Source: Syncephalis plumigaleata (Eukaryota; Zoopagomycota; Zoopagomycetes; Zoopagales; Piptocephalidaceae). Taken from it: DNA of 29,601 bases. The translations under genes were made by a program, and so were the position numbers. The stretch's first letter is position 1. The number at the start of each line of letters is the position of its first letter. The stretch lies in assembly GCA_025201365.1 (NCBI GenBank), contig JAIXMF010000158.1, positions 1-29,601 of the forward strand, in the 5' to 3' direction. Of this stretch, positions 19,197-29,601 are shown one piece after another. The notes beneath the pieces are model-generated. The model searched no databases and was not told the origin of the DNA. It was given only the letters and a program-made list of their open reading frames with translations.

Positions 19197-21172
19197 GATA
19201 GGATGCCGTAGAAAAAGTTGCTATTTGCTTGTGCTTGTGCTTGTGCTTGCGTATGTGGTTATTGTTGTTGTTGTTGGTTTTTTTGTTGTTCAAAGAATGC
19301 AAAAATACGAAGAGTACGGATCGATATTTTGATAGATATGATAATGAAAATGAAAAATGAAATGAATCGAACCGACTCGGATGGTGAAGACCGAATAGGA
19401 TAAGAGAGAAAGAAAAAAATGACAAAGCGTACGAATGGCGTAGAGAGAGAAGGGACGAAGCCAGGATGGGTCAGCCTTTGCGAGTCTACTGTATTTATTC
19501 TATTTGGGATGGAGGAATAGCACATTACACACACACATACACGCATGCCGCTCTATTCAGCTAAAGAAAAAAAAGGACAATAGTATCATCACACTAAAAT
19601 GGATGTGTGGTAGATTGTGCTGTAATGTGCCGTGTGATGTCGGCGTTTGTTCCGTGGTTCTCTTGTGTATGTGCGATTGATTGATGAAGGGAAGGAAAAC
19701 ACGACACGACACGACACGACATAGTACAGTATAGTACAGTATGGTACACCTCACATCCAGCAATTGCATCATTTACATCCATATTTGACATTAGTTATCC
19801 GTACCCGCATCTATTGATGTGGTCGCATGAGGAGCGTGTCATTTGTCCGTACGGTTTATTGTTGTTTGTTTCTTTCTTTCTTCTGCGATACCTACTGGAT
19901 TGTGAAGCAACAACGAAAAAAAAACAGGCCACTCACTATCATATGCTCATACTCTTCTAGTAACGGTGATAGCAATGATAACAGTATAGTATGAGCAATT
20001 GTCCGCCATACGTCGCCTGTGGTGCTGCGATGTACAATAAAATTCCTATTCTTATCCGCAAAACACATGGTGTGTCATCCCAAACGGCTCTTCATTATGT
20101 CTAAATATCAACGCTTTTTTGGTTGTACTAACCAATCAGCCTGCTATGCTCGTGTCACACATGCACGGCATGAATTCTTGTAACGCAGCTGTGTCTGGCT
20201 ATTCTTAACCATGTTCGCATACACATATTCACGCGGACGACAATGATGTCTAGATCAATGCATACTATCTGCTTGTATATTTCTTTCTTCTGTTCTAATC
20301 TGCTCTAGCAGCAACACCAATAAAACACATCAATTAACGTGGCACAAAGACTTTTTTACACATCTATTCTTGGCACTTGACCAAAAAATGAACATGGCTG
20401 CATTTATGACAACTTAGCAATGAAGTAGCATTGGCGTAGACATTAGACAAGAATAAAGAAGAGAAATGACACAATGACAACGCCGATAACTTGATCATTA
20501 TTAGAGAGAGAGAGAGAGGGAGAGAGAGAGAGAGAGCTAAGAGAAATTACGTCTACAATCACCGGAACCGTCTCTTCTATTCATCCGATTGACTAATTTC
20601 CGATGAATTGAATGTTCAACTAATTGAGAGTGGTGGTGGTGGTGGTGACTCATTAAACAAAATAAATGAATAAATGAGATGAAACGATAGATAACTAGGA
20701 AGATAAAGAGATAAAGAGACGAGGCGAATGATAGATGAAGGTAGGGACAATTAAATACGCATACTAAACATCATATGATAATATATGTATATATATATAT
20801 GAATACGAGACAACTATTACTACTATTACTAATGTGCTATTACGATGAAAAAGACATTCACCGAACAATACAAACAAAACTAGCGAACAAACAAACTAGC
20901 GAACAAAACGAACGGATAAACAAACAACCAAAAATGAAGAAAAGTAGAAATGGCGTTAAATGGTCTTAATTAGACGGTATGAGAAAGTGGTAAAGCTCAC
21001 TCGCGTGCAATGGACATATACTAGCTTACTCCTACTACAATCCAAGTACAAATGATAACTGCCTTTTCTACTTCTCTACTTGTATACTTGTATAATAGAA
21101 AAAAGTGACAATTAATTAAGCACACATAGATGATGACACACGCGTGAGTGCAAGAACAATAATGCTACATGG
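19197..21172. other. Intergenic region, no gene recognised
   Basis: About 2 kb upstream of the gene starting at 19196 and downstream of the stop at 21173. It contains short tandem repeats: TTGTGC units near 19227-19250, ACACG units at about 19698-19720, AGTAC/AGTAT units at 19724-19744, an (AG)n tract at 20502-20536 and a (GGT)n tract near 20630-20647. No frame with both length and normal amino-acid composition was seen on either strand. Confidence 0.5.
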
Positions 21173-22715
21173 TTATTCTGGCACGCTAAAGATCGACTCG
21201 ATGGAATCAATGTTCAAGTCGAGCCATGGATGATCTATGGATATATCACTTGAAGGTAGCGTCAATGGTCCGGATGAGTGTGACGACTCATTGCTATGTT
21301 GTTGTTGTTGTTGCTGTTGCTGTTGTTGCTGTTGTTGTTCGCTTGATCCAAATCCCGTATAGGTCACGGTATCTGTGATGTCATAGTTGGCGGGGATTGA
21401 ATTAGCATTTGTTTTTAGACAATAATAAATTTATTTTTATTTTTATTTTTAACTACATAGAATAAATCCATTCTTTTTCACTCGTGCTTACCTCTCACGT
21501 TATCTTGTGCTGACCAACCGATAAATGGTTGATTTTGCCCTGTTAATACGCACGACCTCATGGCTGCTGCATTTGAAGCATGACTTGCCGAATTAGAGGC
21601 AGATGAACATCCTTTGGATTCGGCTACATTAGCGTAATATGCAAGGTTGTTATGGTTAGTTAACAGTAACAGTAACAGTAAGAGTAATAGTAATGAAAAT
21701 ATTACCTTGCTTGTTAAGGTCATCATGAACGGATAGCGAACAGGCCAATGAATTATCTTGACTTATACCATCCATGATAGAGGCCTGCGAGTATAGGAAT
21801 AGGTTAAACAGATCATCGGCAAGATTGGGTACTTGGTTGAACGAGCCAATATCCGGAGCAGTAGTGTTTTCCAACGAGACAAGTAGTGGCTCATCGAATT
21901 GGGGCGCCACTCCACTCGTTGCTTCCTGGTAGAATGACTGGAATACACTATTGACCGAGGGTTCTGGCACGCTTGGCTGCATCTCGATTCCTACTAGTGG
22001 TACCGATACTGGTTGTGGTTGTGGCTGTGGCACCACCGTTTCAGCTTGTGGTAGTGTGCACGACACGGGCATCGAGTCTGATATCGATATTATTAATGGC
22101 ATATTCAATGGTCCAGTTGGTGATGAAGATGACGAAGAAGAAGAAGAAGAAGAAGATACCATGGCAAATTCGCTAGGATCACGGGGTTCAACTCGTCCAG
22201 CGCCATTCAAAACTGCAAGCGAATGTTTGCACTTCTTCTGATGACGAAGCATTTCAGAGCGTCGTGGTGTCCTCATATTGCAACCCTAAAGACGAAGAAG
22301 GAGGGAGAACAATGTAATATGTTATAAGTGAGTAATTTGATTTTTTGTAGGTAAGCACAGATTGACTCATATCTACGCAATACATTTTACAAGCACAAGT
22401 GCATTACACACACAATCTTACCGGATTTTCGCAGGCAAACGGTTTCAAATTGATACGCTTGCAAATCTTACGCCATAAATGCGATTTTATACAAAACTTC
22501 TTCTTCGTGCTATACTGGCAGTCGGGATAGGAACACCGATAGATATCGACTGATTGTTGCTCGCTATGGCTTAATAGATGCTCCACGAATAATGTCACCG
22601 CTTCCTTTTGAGACGCAGTAGGATACGAGCATGTCTCCACACAGCCGGGATAGGGACAGGGTAGTACGCAAAAGCTTGAGCTAGAGCTTGAGCTTGAACT
22701 AAAGGCTAGATCCAT
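21173..22715 (-). CDS. Divergent PacC-like zinc-finger protein with C2HC-type fingers
   Basis: Model: complement of 21173..21372, 21492..21623, 21706..22285 and 22422..22715, introns 119, 82 and 136 bp, 401 residues, ATG at 22715. Fingers: C20/C25/H46/H50, C61/C66/H79/C85, and C95/C100/H113 with C117 or H119. The CxWxxC tryptophan of PacC is replaced by a CxYPxC form in fingers 1 and 2, and the last ligand of finger 2 (possibly also finger 3) is cysteine. Finger 3 has four residues between its cysteines instead of two. The intron in finger 3 is phase 0 and lies one residue upstream of the second cysteine, exactly as in the relatives, which is the main evidence for common origin. The remainder holds Ser and Gln runs; the last 25 residues (DHPWLDLNIDSIESIFSVPE) look like an acidic/hydrophobic activation-type tail. 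Confidence 0.8.
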
Positions 22716-23245
22716 GATATTGCTCTATCGATTAGTACGGACAGCGATAAGCAAAAGAACAAGGAGGAAATGGAGAATAAGGAGAAGTAGAAGAAGGAGA
22801 TGATATCGATCGCGGTAAGTGACGGAGTGTAGTAATAGGTTGGCAAGTTGAAAAGCGTTAACGTGTGTGTGTGTGTGTGTGTATGAATACCAGAGGAAAG
22901 GATGAAGACAACTAAAGGAAATCGACAAATAGCGTAATAAAAGAAGATGTCAATATCGCGATAATTGAGAGTCGATATATGGTGGAATGGTTGTGGTTGT
23001 GGTGTAAAGTGAGTGGCCGAATGGACGAGCGAGCGAGTAGGTGAGTGAGTGAGTGAACAAGCAAGTATGGTTATGGTGACTACAACGACTGACAAATGAA
23101 ATGCGGTACAGTTTAAGGCCGACGAAAGGGTTGAAAGAGAAGGCGGCCACCCCCGTGTAGCTTTCCCTCCGGATTTATGTGGTTACTCGGGCGTTGCAAA
23201 AGAGCAAGCACATCACCAAAGGCAGCCCTAACATTTCATTCCATT

Positions 23246-23310
23246 CGTTCAGTCAGTCAGTCAGTCAGCCAGTCAGCCACTCCTTCACTCACTCACTCAC
23301 TCACTCACTC
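23246..23310. repeat. Tetranucleotide repeats (CAGT)n and (CACT)n
   Basis: Tandem CAGT units pass into CACT units, followed by CATA/CGCA units. Confidence 0.85.
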
Positions 23311-23420
23311 ATACATACATACGCACATACGCACGCGCACATACATACATACAGAGAAATAAAATGTAATTGAGGCGTTTTTCCATTCGATACAAATGAC
23401 GATGCTACGCTCATTGGCAT

Positions 23421-24098
23421 GCTGCATCTGTCCAAAAAGATTCTAACACGGACCAGTTGATGAACGGCGTAGCTACTGTCCTACCCGAAGTTAAAGCTTA
23501 ACCACCACCACCGGTTTCCCTCTTTTATCAGCATCATTGTTGTATGTTGTTCATTGTCGCGCTACCTTACTTGATATGTGATGTGCGTGCCCATAACTTT
23601 CTTACCAAATACCGTCTAGTGTCACAATTGCGGTTAATTCTCTGGAGAGTATTTTTAGACAGGTATATCCCACAAAGCCGTTACATCTTTTCCTTGCAAT
23701 ACATGATGCTTCTTTCCTGATCCTATTCGTAGAGCAACAGCAGCAATTACCAGTTTTCTTGGTAAAAATAACACTAATGACGACTTGATAGATTGTCAAT
23801 TGGCACTTGATGCTATTAGGTCGGCAATACCACGACAACACCATCTTTTCTCCTAGTAACTATCATGTGGCCGTCGGTATGTTATACGCTAAGGCGAAAC
23901 GGCGAATCTACTTCTAAATACTTTGATTGGTTCCATTGGTTTCCTTTGTTCGCAGAAGGAATGCTTCAAGATATCAATCCCTTTTTTGTACAAAACATTA
24001 TTATAGCAAAGATGCGCAAATTTCATACATCCTGTAACAAGTATAATAAAATAATCACATGTGCCTACACACAAAAACACACATACACATACACATAA
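23421..24098. pseudogene. Three short coding-like islands, unrecognised
   Basis: Plus strand 23393-23505 holds two open segments in different frames, one including DDATLIGMLHLSKKIL, the next including DQLMNGVATVLPEVKA and ending at TAA; no intron joins them. Minus strand 23602-23844 is an 80-codon frame from an ATG, Cys-rich (GNCCCCSTNRIRKEASC). Plus strand 23865-24098 is a 77-codon frame from an ATG including YFDWFHWFPLFAEGMLQDIN, with a tail that runs into an ACACAT repeat. All lack low-complexity composition and show RNY bias, unlike the surrounding repeats. I recognise no family. They look more like decayed genes than working ones. Confidence 0.2.
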
Positions 24099-25519
24099 GC
24101 AAATAAACAAGTGCTCATTGGTCTGCCTTTTAGATTAGTTGTATTTATTTTTAACGATTTCAACAAAGAAAACCATGTAGTATAATGAAGGCAAGAGAGG
24201 AAGAGAGGAAGGGGAAATCAAACGGAACTATATGGATAAGAGTTGCTGCGCATTGTCAAAATAGTAGTAAATGTTGCGCGTGTCTGCATTACACCCTGTA
24301 AAGATGAGCACATTAATATTGCTAGGAATGAAGAAAGCAATAATAACACGATGACCTGATAATGCGAATGATGATGATAATGATGATAGTATTGAAACAT
24401 CTAAATAATTAGCATTAAATAAAAATACGATGTTTATATACGAGGGTATTCCCTATGAGATACGACAGTATGAAGACGATGAAGACGGTGCTATGTCGAG
24501 GTGTACACTCGGGTTTTCTCCATTCATGAAATATCCATCATACTATGTGTACACATAATATAATAAATATTGAAAGAGAAAGTGGCATATACCGACGACA
24601 GGAACCATTCATCATCATGCATCCTATCTCGTGTCTGTATCTTTTTTTCAAGGAAATACGTCATTATTTCATCAGTCCCATTTGGAACCATTCAAGATCA
24701 TGGTTTAGACGTATTAATAGTAATAAAGGGGGTAATAGTAGTAGTAGTAGTAGTAACAACAACAGCAGCAGCAGCAGGATGAGGAAAAGGAAGATGCGCA
24801 CGTGTGACGACAGCCAATTATATTACTATTACTGCTACTATTACACTACTACTACTACTACTACAATTACTATTATAATGACGACTATTGGGCAAGCAAA
24901 CTCATTCCATCGGCATGATACGACCGATACTTTTGTTCGTAATAGTGCTGCTAAGCTCTATTGGGAACAAAAAGAAAATAGTGCAAATAAAAAGGAGATA
25001 AAGGAAAGAATACAGAAATATGCTAGATAAAATGGTGGACACATATGCAACGTCAAAGGTGTAGATGAGTGGAAGTGGGAGAGGAGCATAGGTATTTTTT
25101 GACGAAAAACACACGGGACACGGGAACAAGCGGGGAAGAGGAAGGAAGGAAGGGGCGAAGCGGATAAAACACAAAACAACGCACAACTGGAAACAAAATA
25201 GGGAACAATTAAAGATGTAAAGCTGTCGTAGCACAGGTTAATAGCTAGTTGGTTGGCACGAGCGATAAAAGTAGTAAGAAATAACTAGGAGAAAAATGAA
25301 CGACGCAAGACAAAAAAGAATAATAAGGCGATGGTGCGTAAAGGCACACAGCAGCTGATCAACACATCAACCCATACTATACTAAAATGATAGAAAGGAA
25401 GCATGATTGTTCATCATTGATATATATATAGCGATATCAATATCATAAAAAGAAGGAATAACCTACGGGTACAATAGGTTTGTATAGGTATATGTATATC
25501 CTAAATATCCAATAGATTA

Positions 25520-27168
25520 TTATAGTTGGGCGATGACAGGGTTGAAGTCAGTTGAAGTGAATGTGGTTGCGGCATTATCATTGATGCTGCTGTTGTAATT
25601 GTTACTATTGAAGTTGACGTTGTTGCAATTGTTGTTGTTGTTGTTGATATTCGAAACGGATGGAAGGGCGGCTGGTGCAGTTACCGTGGTTGTAATGGGA
25701 TGTAGCATATTCGCCATTTTACGTGCACTACCGGACATGATAGGGAAGTTGACGTGCGCCAATGGACTGTAGGCTGGATCGCACTTGCCGTACATTACAG
25801 GTGATGGTAGGTTGTGATGAGAGAAGATCGGGTGGTCGAAACTATGAGCGGAAACAGCGCTACCTAGACTTCTAACGCTGACGGCATCACTGTCATCAGA
25901 GTCGGAAGTAGCGAGTTTCCCCTCCAACAATGGCAACCAGTTGGAGGCGTTGTCAAAAGAGTTGTCGGCCTGTACGAGTTCGGAGAAACTGGCACTGCCA
26001 CTCATTGCCAAGGGGCGTGGCAATGAAGATGGTTGATAATGTTGAATCGTTGGACTTTCTGACTTGTAGTTTGAGGAATCTATTATGAATCAATTGAATA
26101 GATACAAAAGAAGCACAATGTAATGATTAGTTAAATGTAAAGTAACCCCATACACACACACAGCCAAATATACATATACATATACATAGAATATATTGTA
26201 CATGAAAAGTCCACTCAATAGGAACGCGTGTAATCCGCATGCATTACCTACACTCTCTCATAATACACATATATACACGCTCAAGTATTCACATCAAAAG
26301 GTAAAGACACGTACGGAGATGAAAGCGGCCGTGTCCTAGCTAGCGGGACAGACGAGCATACTTGCCTTGCGGATTGACCAATATATGAGCCATTGGATCC
26401 GTTGGACAAGGTACTGGTGCACTAACGGGCGTGTCGTTCAAGTTGTGATAGTGGAATGTCAATGGTCCCGGATGATTCACTAATTGCTGATAGCCATGCG
26501 TGGGCTGTTGACTAATCGATGAAAAGTCGGGCGACATGGAAAAATGACCGGCTGCCTCCATCATACTCATTAACGAGTTGCGATGGTCGCCGAGACCGTT
26601 CTGCACGAGCGGTGCACCCATGGGTGAAGCAGCCGATACGGCCGTGAAGGCATAATCCGACAATGCTGGTGGAGGAGCAATGGGACCAGAGAATGTAGGT
26701 GGTGCTGAATGTGTGAACGGATATTCCGGCATTGTGTCGCAAGATTGTGGTGGTGGTGGCGGTGGTGGTGACATCATACCGTTGAATTCTTCTTCAGGTG
26801 CGCTCAATCGACGTTCGCGTTCCTCCTTGGTGCGAGAAGCAGCCGTGGCGCGGGAGGCACGTGGACGAAGCGGAGTGGCATCAGGGTGCTTACGCGCCAA
26901 ATGCTTCTTTTGGTCGCCGCGGTGTTTGAATCGCTCGTCGCAATGCTAAATTGGCAATGAAAACAATTCACGTGTATTAGTATTACTATTTCTTGGTGTA
27001 CGTGTGCGCGTGTATATGATGTATGTATAGAAAGAGAAGAGAAAGAGAAAAGAGAAAGCACATGTTGATGATGATGTTGATGATGTTGATGATGATGGAA
27101 AGAAACGGATGCACTTATTACCGAGAATGCACCCTATCAATGTGATCACATCTACGTATACGTATACG

Positions 27169-27208
<40 letters not shown>

Positions 27209-27721
27209 CGGTATTTACCATAATGCTATAGCAATTCATATACCAGCTCCAAAAAAGACAAGCGAAAGAAAGATGAAACTAAGTGGACAAAGACTTACCT
27301 CGCAGCCAAATGGACGCCAATCCAAGTGTTTCTTCATGTGCGACTTGAGCCGGAACAGACTGGGGCGCACTTCGTCACAGCCAACCCAACGACATGTAAG
27401 CCCTCCAGTGTTTGGTTCGGCTGAGCCCACCGCCTGCAAACGAGACGATAGATGCTCCGTTTCGATGTGTCGCCAGATGGCATCACCAGTGGGAAAGGCG
27501 TGCTCGCATAGCATACAATCCTCCCAGCGGCAGAAGAATGGACCAAGCAAACGAGCGTTATTGCCGTTACGACTCGTGGTGATACTGCCACGACGAATGG
27601 GGCCGGTGATACGACCGTTGATGGCGGGTGAAGTAGCGGGAGATAACGAGGGACTGCCGTGGAACGGCAACATGTTACCTTCAGCTACGGAGGATAGAGA
27701 GAAGTGAGCGAAATTGTCCAT
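25520..27721 (-). CDS. PacC-like C2H2 protein, N-terminal fingers after a 60-residue leader
   Basis: Model: complement of 25520..26079, 26366..26945 and 27299..27721, introns 286 and 353 bp, 520 residues, ATG at 27721. Fingers: C64/C69/H85/H90, C110/C115/H128/H132 and C140/C143/H156/H161. Fingers 1 and 2 keep CxWxxC; the spacer between fingers 1 and 2 is longer than in PacC, and finger 3 reads KHRGDQKKH. A basic segment after the fingers (RPRASRATAASRTKEERERR) may be a nuclear localisation signal. Then come Pro, Ser and Asn runs. The first intron is phase 0, one residue after C140, shared with the other four genes. The second intron fits a GC donor (GCAAGT at 26365) in phase 1; a nearby GT donor would need a poor acceptor. 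It is probably a nuclear DNA-binding regulator; target unknown. Confidence 0.85.
27176..27206. repeat. (GA)n tract in an intron
   Basis: About 14 GA units inside the 353-bp intron that splits finger 3 of the gene at 25520-27721. Confidence 0.9.
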
Positions 27722-29601
27722 ATTAACAGCTATTAATTTAGAAACACCGCTGTATTAATCAAGTGGAGCTATTAAACCAACGAAGAAAGAAAAGAAGAGG
27801 TTCACCGTAAAGGAAAAAATGAAACAAAGAACAAAGACGAGTGTGCGTTTGTTTGTGTGTTTGTGTGTTTGTGTGTTTGCGTTTGTGTGTGTGTGTGTGT
27901 GTTTGTGTGTGTGGTATGCAAATGGCGATAATGAGATAGAGATAGAAAGAAAGAGAGAGAGAATAACAAGATGGTTCCCACGAATCCTAAGATTTGTTAT
28001 TAAAATAAATGTGGTGTGATGGATGATGATAGTGGTAACAGTACCAACTGTTATATGATAATAATGTTATTGATATAAATGGCGAGGATATGACTAATAT
28101 ACTTCAAGTATAATAGAGAAGAAGCAAATCACAACTCGAGATTATATCACACCGTAAAAACGTTAAGAAGGGAAGAGACGCCCAAATAAACCAAAATAAG
28201 AACTAGACTAGACTAAACTAAACTAACTAAAAGACTGGGGAAAGAGAGTGAGAGAGTGAGAGAGGTGAGGGGAATGGAAAAAACGAGAGTATCGATCGTA
28301 GGAAGCAGCGAGCGTAGAGGAAATAATAACGTAACGTTATTGGCAAGAATGTGACCAGCAACGCAGGACGAATAGAGAAAGAGACGTGACTCAATAATAA
28401 TGGTAATAGTAGTAATAGGAATAATAAGGGTAGTAAGTAGGATTCAATCAATTGATAAACAACAAAGATAGCACAATAACCACCACCAAGTCGTAATAGA
28501 CAATTAAAGTGACGACGGCTAATCGATGATGAAAATCAAACAGGAACGTAAGAAGAAAATAATAATTGAATCGACGTAGAAGTAAAAGTCGGAAGGAGTT
28601 CGTATGGACGTAGAAATAGAGAGAGAAAGAAATAGAGAGAGAGAGAGAGAGAGAACAAGAAAACGAGAATAAAAGAGTAGCGATGGAGTAACGTAAGGTG
28701 CAAGTGCAAAAAGTGTGTGGATGTTATAATGATAAAATGATGTGCTGTGTGCGAATGGAAAGCGTTAAAAGGAAGAAATGAGCGCTAATGAAAAACGGAT
28801 GAGGCGGCAAAAAACTAAGGCGACAAGCACGAATGGTGCAGCGTGACTGTACGACTTGCTGGTAAAAATAGTAAACGCCGAAGTGTAGTAATAACCGGGG
28901 TGGCTATTTAAAAGAGAGAGAGGAAAGCGGAAGGAGAGTGGTGGAAGCGTAGCAATGTTTCAAAGAAGCGCTGATTTAGTAATAAGTAAAAGTGGTAGTA
29001 GATAGTAGTAAAAGTAGTAGAAGAGTGAGGAGTTAGTAACGGACGTAGACCAGCAATGAAAAGAGAAAATCAAGTTGATGTGTAATAGGAATGAAACGGT
29101 AACAAAGAGACGATTTAGTTGCGAGAAATAAACGCGAAAGTAACCGTGTTTGATGTTGGCGTGGATGGATAGTAAAGATAGCTGTACTTGTACTTGTAGT
29201 TGTAGTGGTTGTAGTTGTAGTTACTAGTTATAATTTAATAGTAATCAGATGAATAATGTGTACGTGTGGATAAAAGATTGTGTGTGTTTGTTTGTTAAGA
29301 TAACTAAAAAGTCCTCAGCAATGCTGCAGTAAACGGATGTATAAAAGCGATACCGTCCGAAAAGGTGTTTAATGAAGTCAAATAAATAGTATGTTTCGGA
29401 TTCATTAGTAGCCGTAAATATGTGTGTGTACAAAAGAGAGGGAGAGAGAGAAAGGAAGAGGGCAGAGTAATGGTACCGCAACTAAACATGCCAATGCTAC
29501 TCTATCATTGATGCTGCAGCTGTTGTCATTATTGATGATGATGATGATAACAACGATGATGATGCGGTAGTAGTGCTAATTACCACAACCGATGTATGAT
29601 A
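27722..29601. other. Upstream region of the last PacC-like gene, no gene recognised
   Basis: About 1.9 kb to the window edge. It contains a long (GT)n/(TTTGTG)n tract at about 27840-27912, GA-rich runs near 28240-28265 and 28617-28655, and TAG-type triplets near 28990-29030 and 29190-29225. No frame with normal amino-acid composition was found. It probably holds the promoter and 5' UTR of the gene starting at 27721. Confidence 0.5.
27840..27912. repeat. (GT)n-rich tract
   Basis: GTTTGTGTGT units pass into a nearly pure (GT)n run. Confidence 0.85.

Larger units (their letters stand above)
22716..25519. other. Long intergenic region with simple repeats and possible relics
   Basis: Upstream of the gene at 22715 and downstream of the stop at 25520. 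It holds (GT)n at about 22864-22882, GAGT/GAGC repeats at about 23025-23055, (CAGT)n then (CACT)n at about 23246-23310, CATA/CGCA repeats to 23352, and AGT/CTA triplet runs at about 24735-24865. Open frames at 24545-25030 are made mostly of triplet repeats and are not genes. Coding-like islands at 23421-24098 are listed separately. Confidence 0.5.

Noticed and set aside
22725-23095. Minus-strand frames upstream of the PacC-like gene at 22715, rich in HTHTHT and leucine
   Set aside because: They are translations of (GT)n and GA-rich simple repeats in the leader region.
24545-25030. A 161-codon plus-strand open frame
   Set aside because: Most of it encodes Ser, Asn and Thr runs from AGT/ACT triplet repeats, with no recognisable domain.
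1-29601. tRNA genes and CRISPR arrays
   Set aside because: No B-box-like GTTCGANTC in a cloverleaf context was seen on either strand by eye, and the tandem repeats are microsatellites without spacers. A tRNA scan would be decisive.

Overview
The window looks like nuclear DNA of a fungus, probably from an early-diverging lineage (Zoopagomycota- or Mucoromycota-like). This is an inference from three things: genes with many short introns (mostly 50-130 bp) with GTAAGT-like donors and TAG/CAG acceptors, PacC/Rim101-type zinc fingers, and a GPI-anchored secreted protein of fungal style. No rRNA, tRNA or CRISPR array was found. Simple repeats are dense between the genes.

The dominant feature is a family of five PacC/Rim101-like three-finger C2H2 regulators, all on the minus strand: <1-1720, 7312-9145, 17505-19196, 21173-22715 and 25520-27721. 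The leftmost has textbook PacC fingers and runs off the left edge. The other four have diverged in DNA-contact residues, finger spacing, zinc ligands or finger position; in one the fingers lie at the C terminus. All five share a phase-0 intron at the same point in finger 3, just upstream of its second cysteine, which points to descent by duplication from one PacC-like gene.

Between them lie housekeeping or surface genes. A nine-exon phosphatidylserine decarboxylase (4247-6389, +) and a six-exon DDHD-domain phospholipase (14142-16147, -) both act on phospholipids. A single-exon secreted, probably GPI-anchored cysteine-rich protein (13197-13982, +) lies tail to tail with the phospholipase. A 5'-truncated LINE (3242-3973), bounded by a perfect 17-bp target-site duplication, sits in the divergent region between the first PacC gene and the decarboxylase.

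The non-genic stretches are long (about 0.9-4 kb) and rich in microsatellites. Several hold short islands with a clear coding-like codon pattern but no recognisable family (2673-3014, 6555-6939, 7106-7189, 11545-11880, 12181-12828, 23421-24098). They may be gene relics or unrecognised lineage-specific genes. Three introns, in three unrelated genes, are best explained as GC-AG introns with the same GCAAGT donor.
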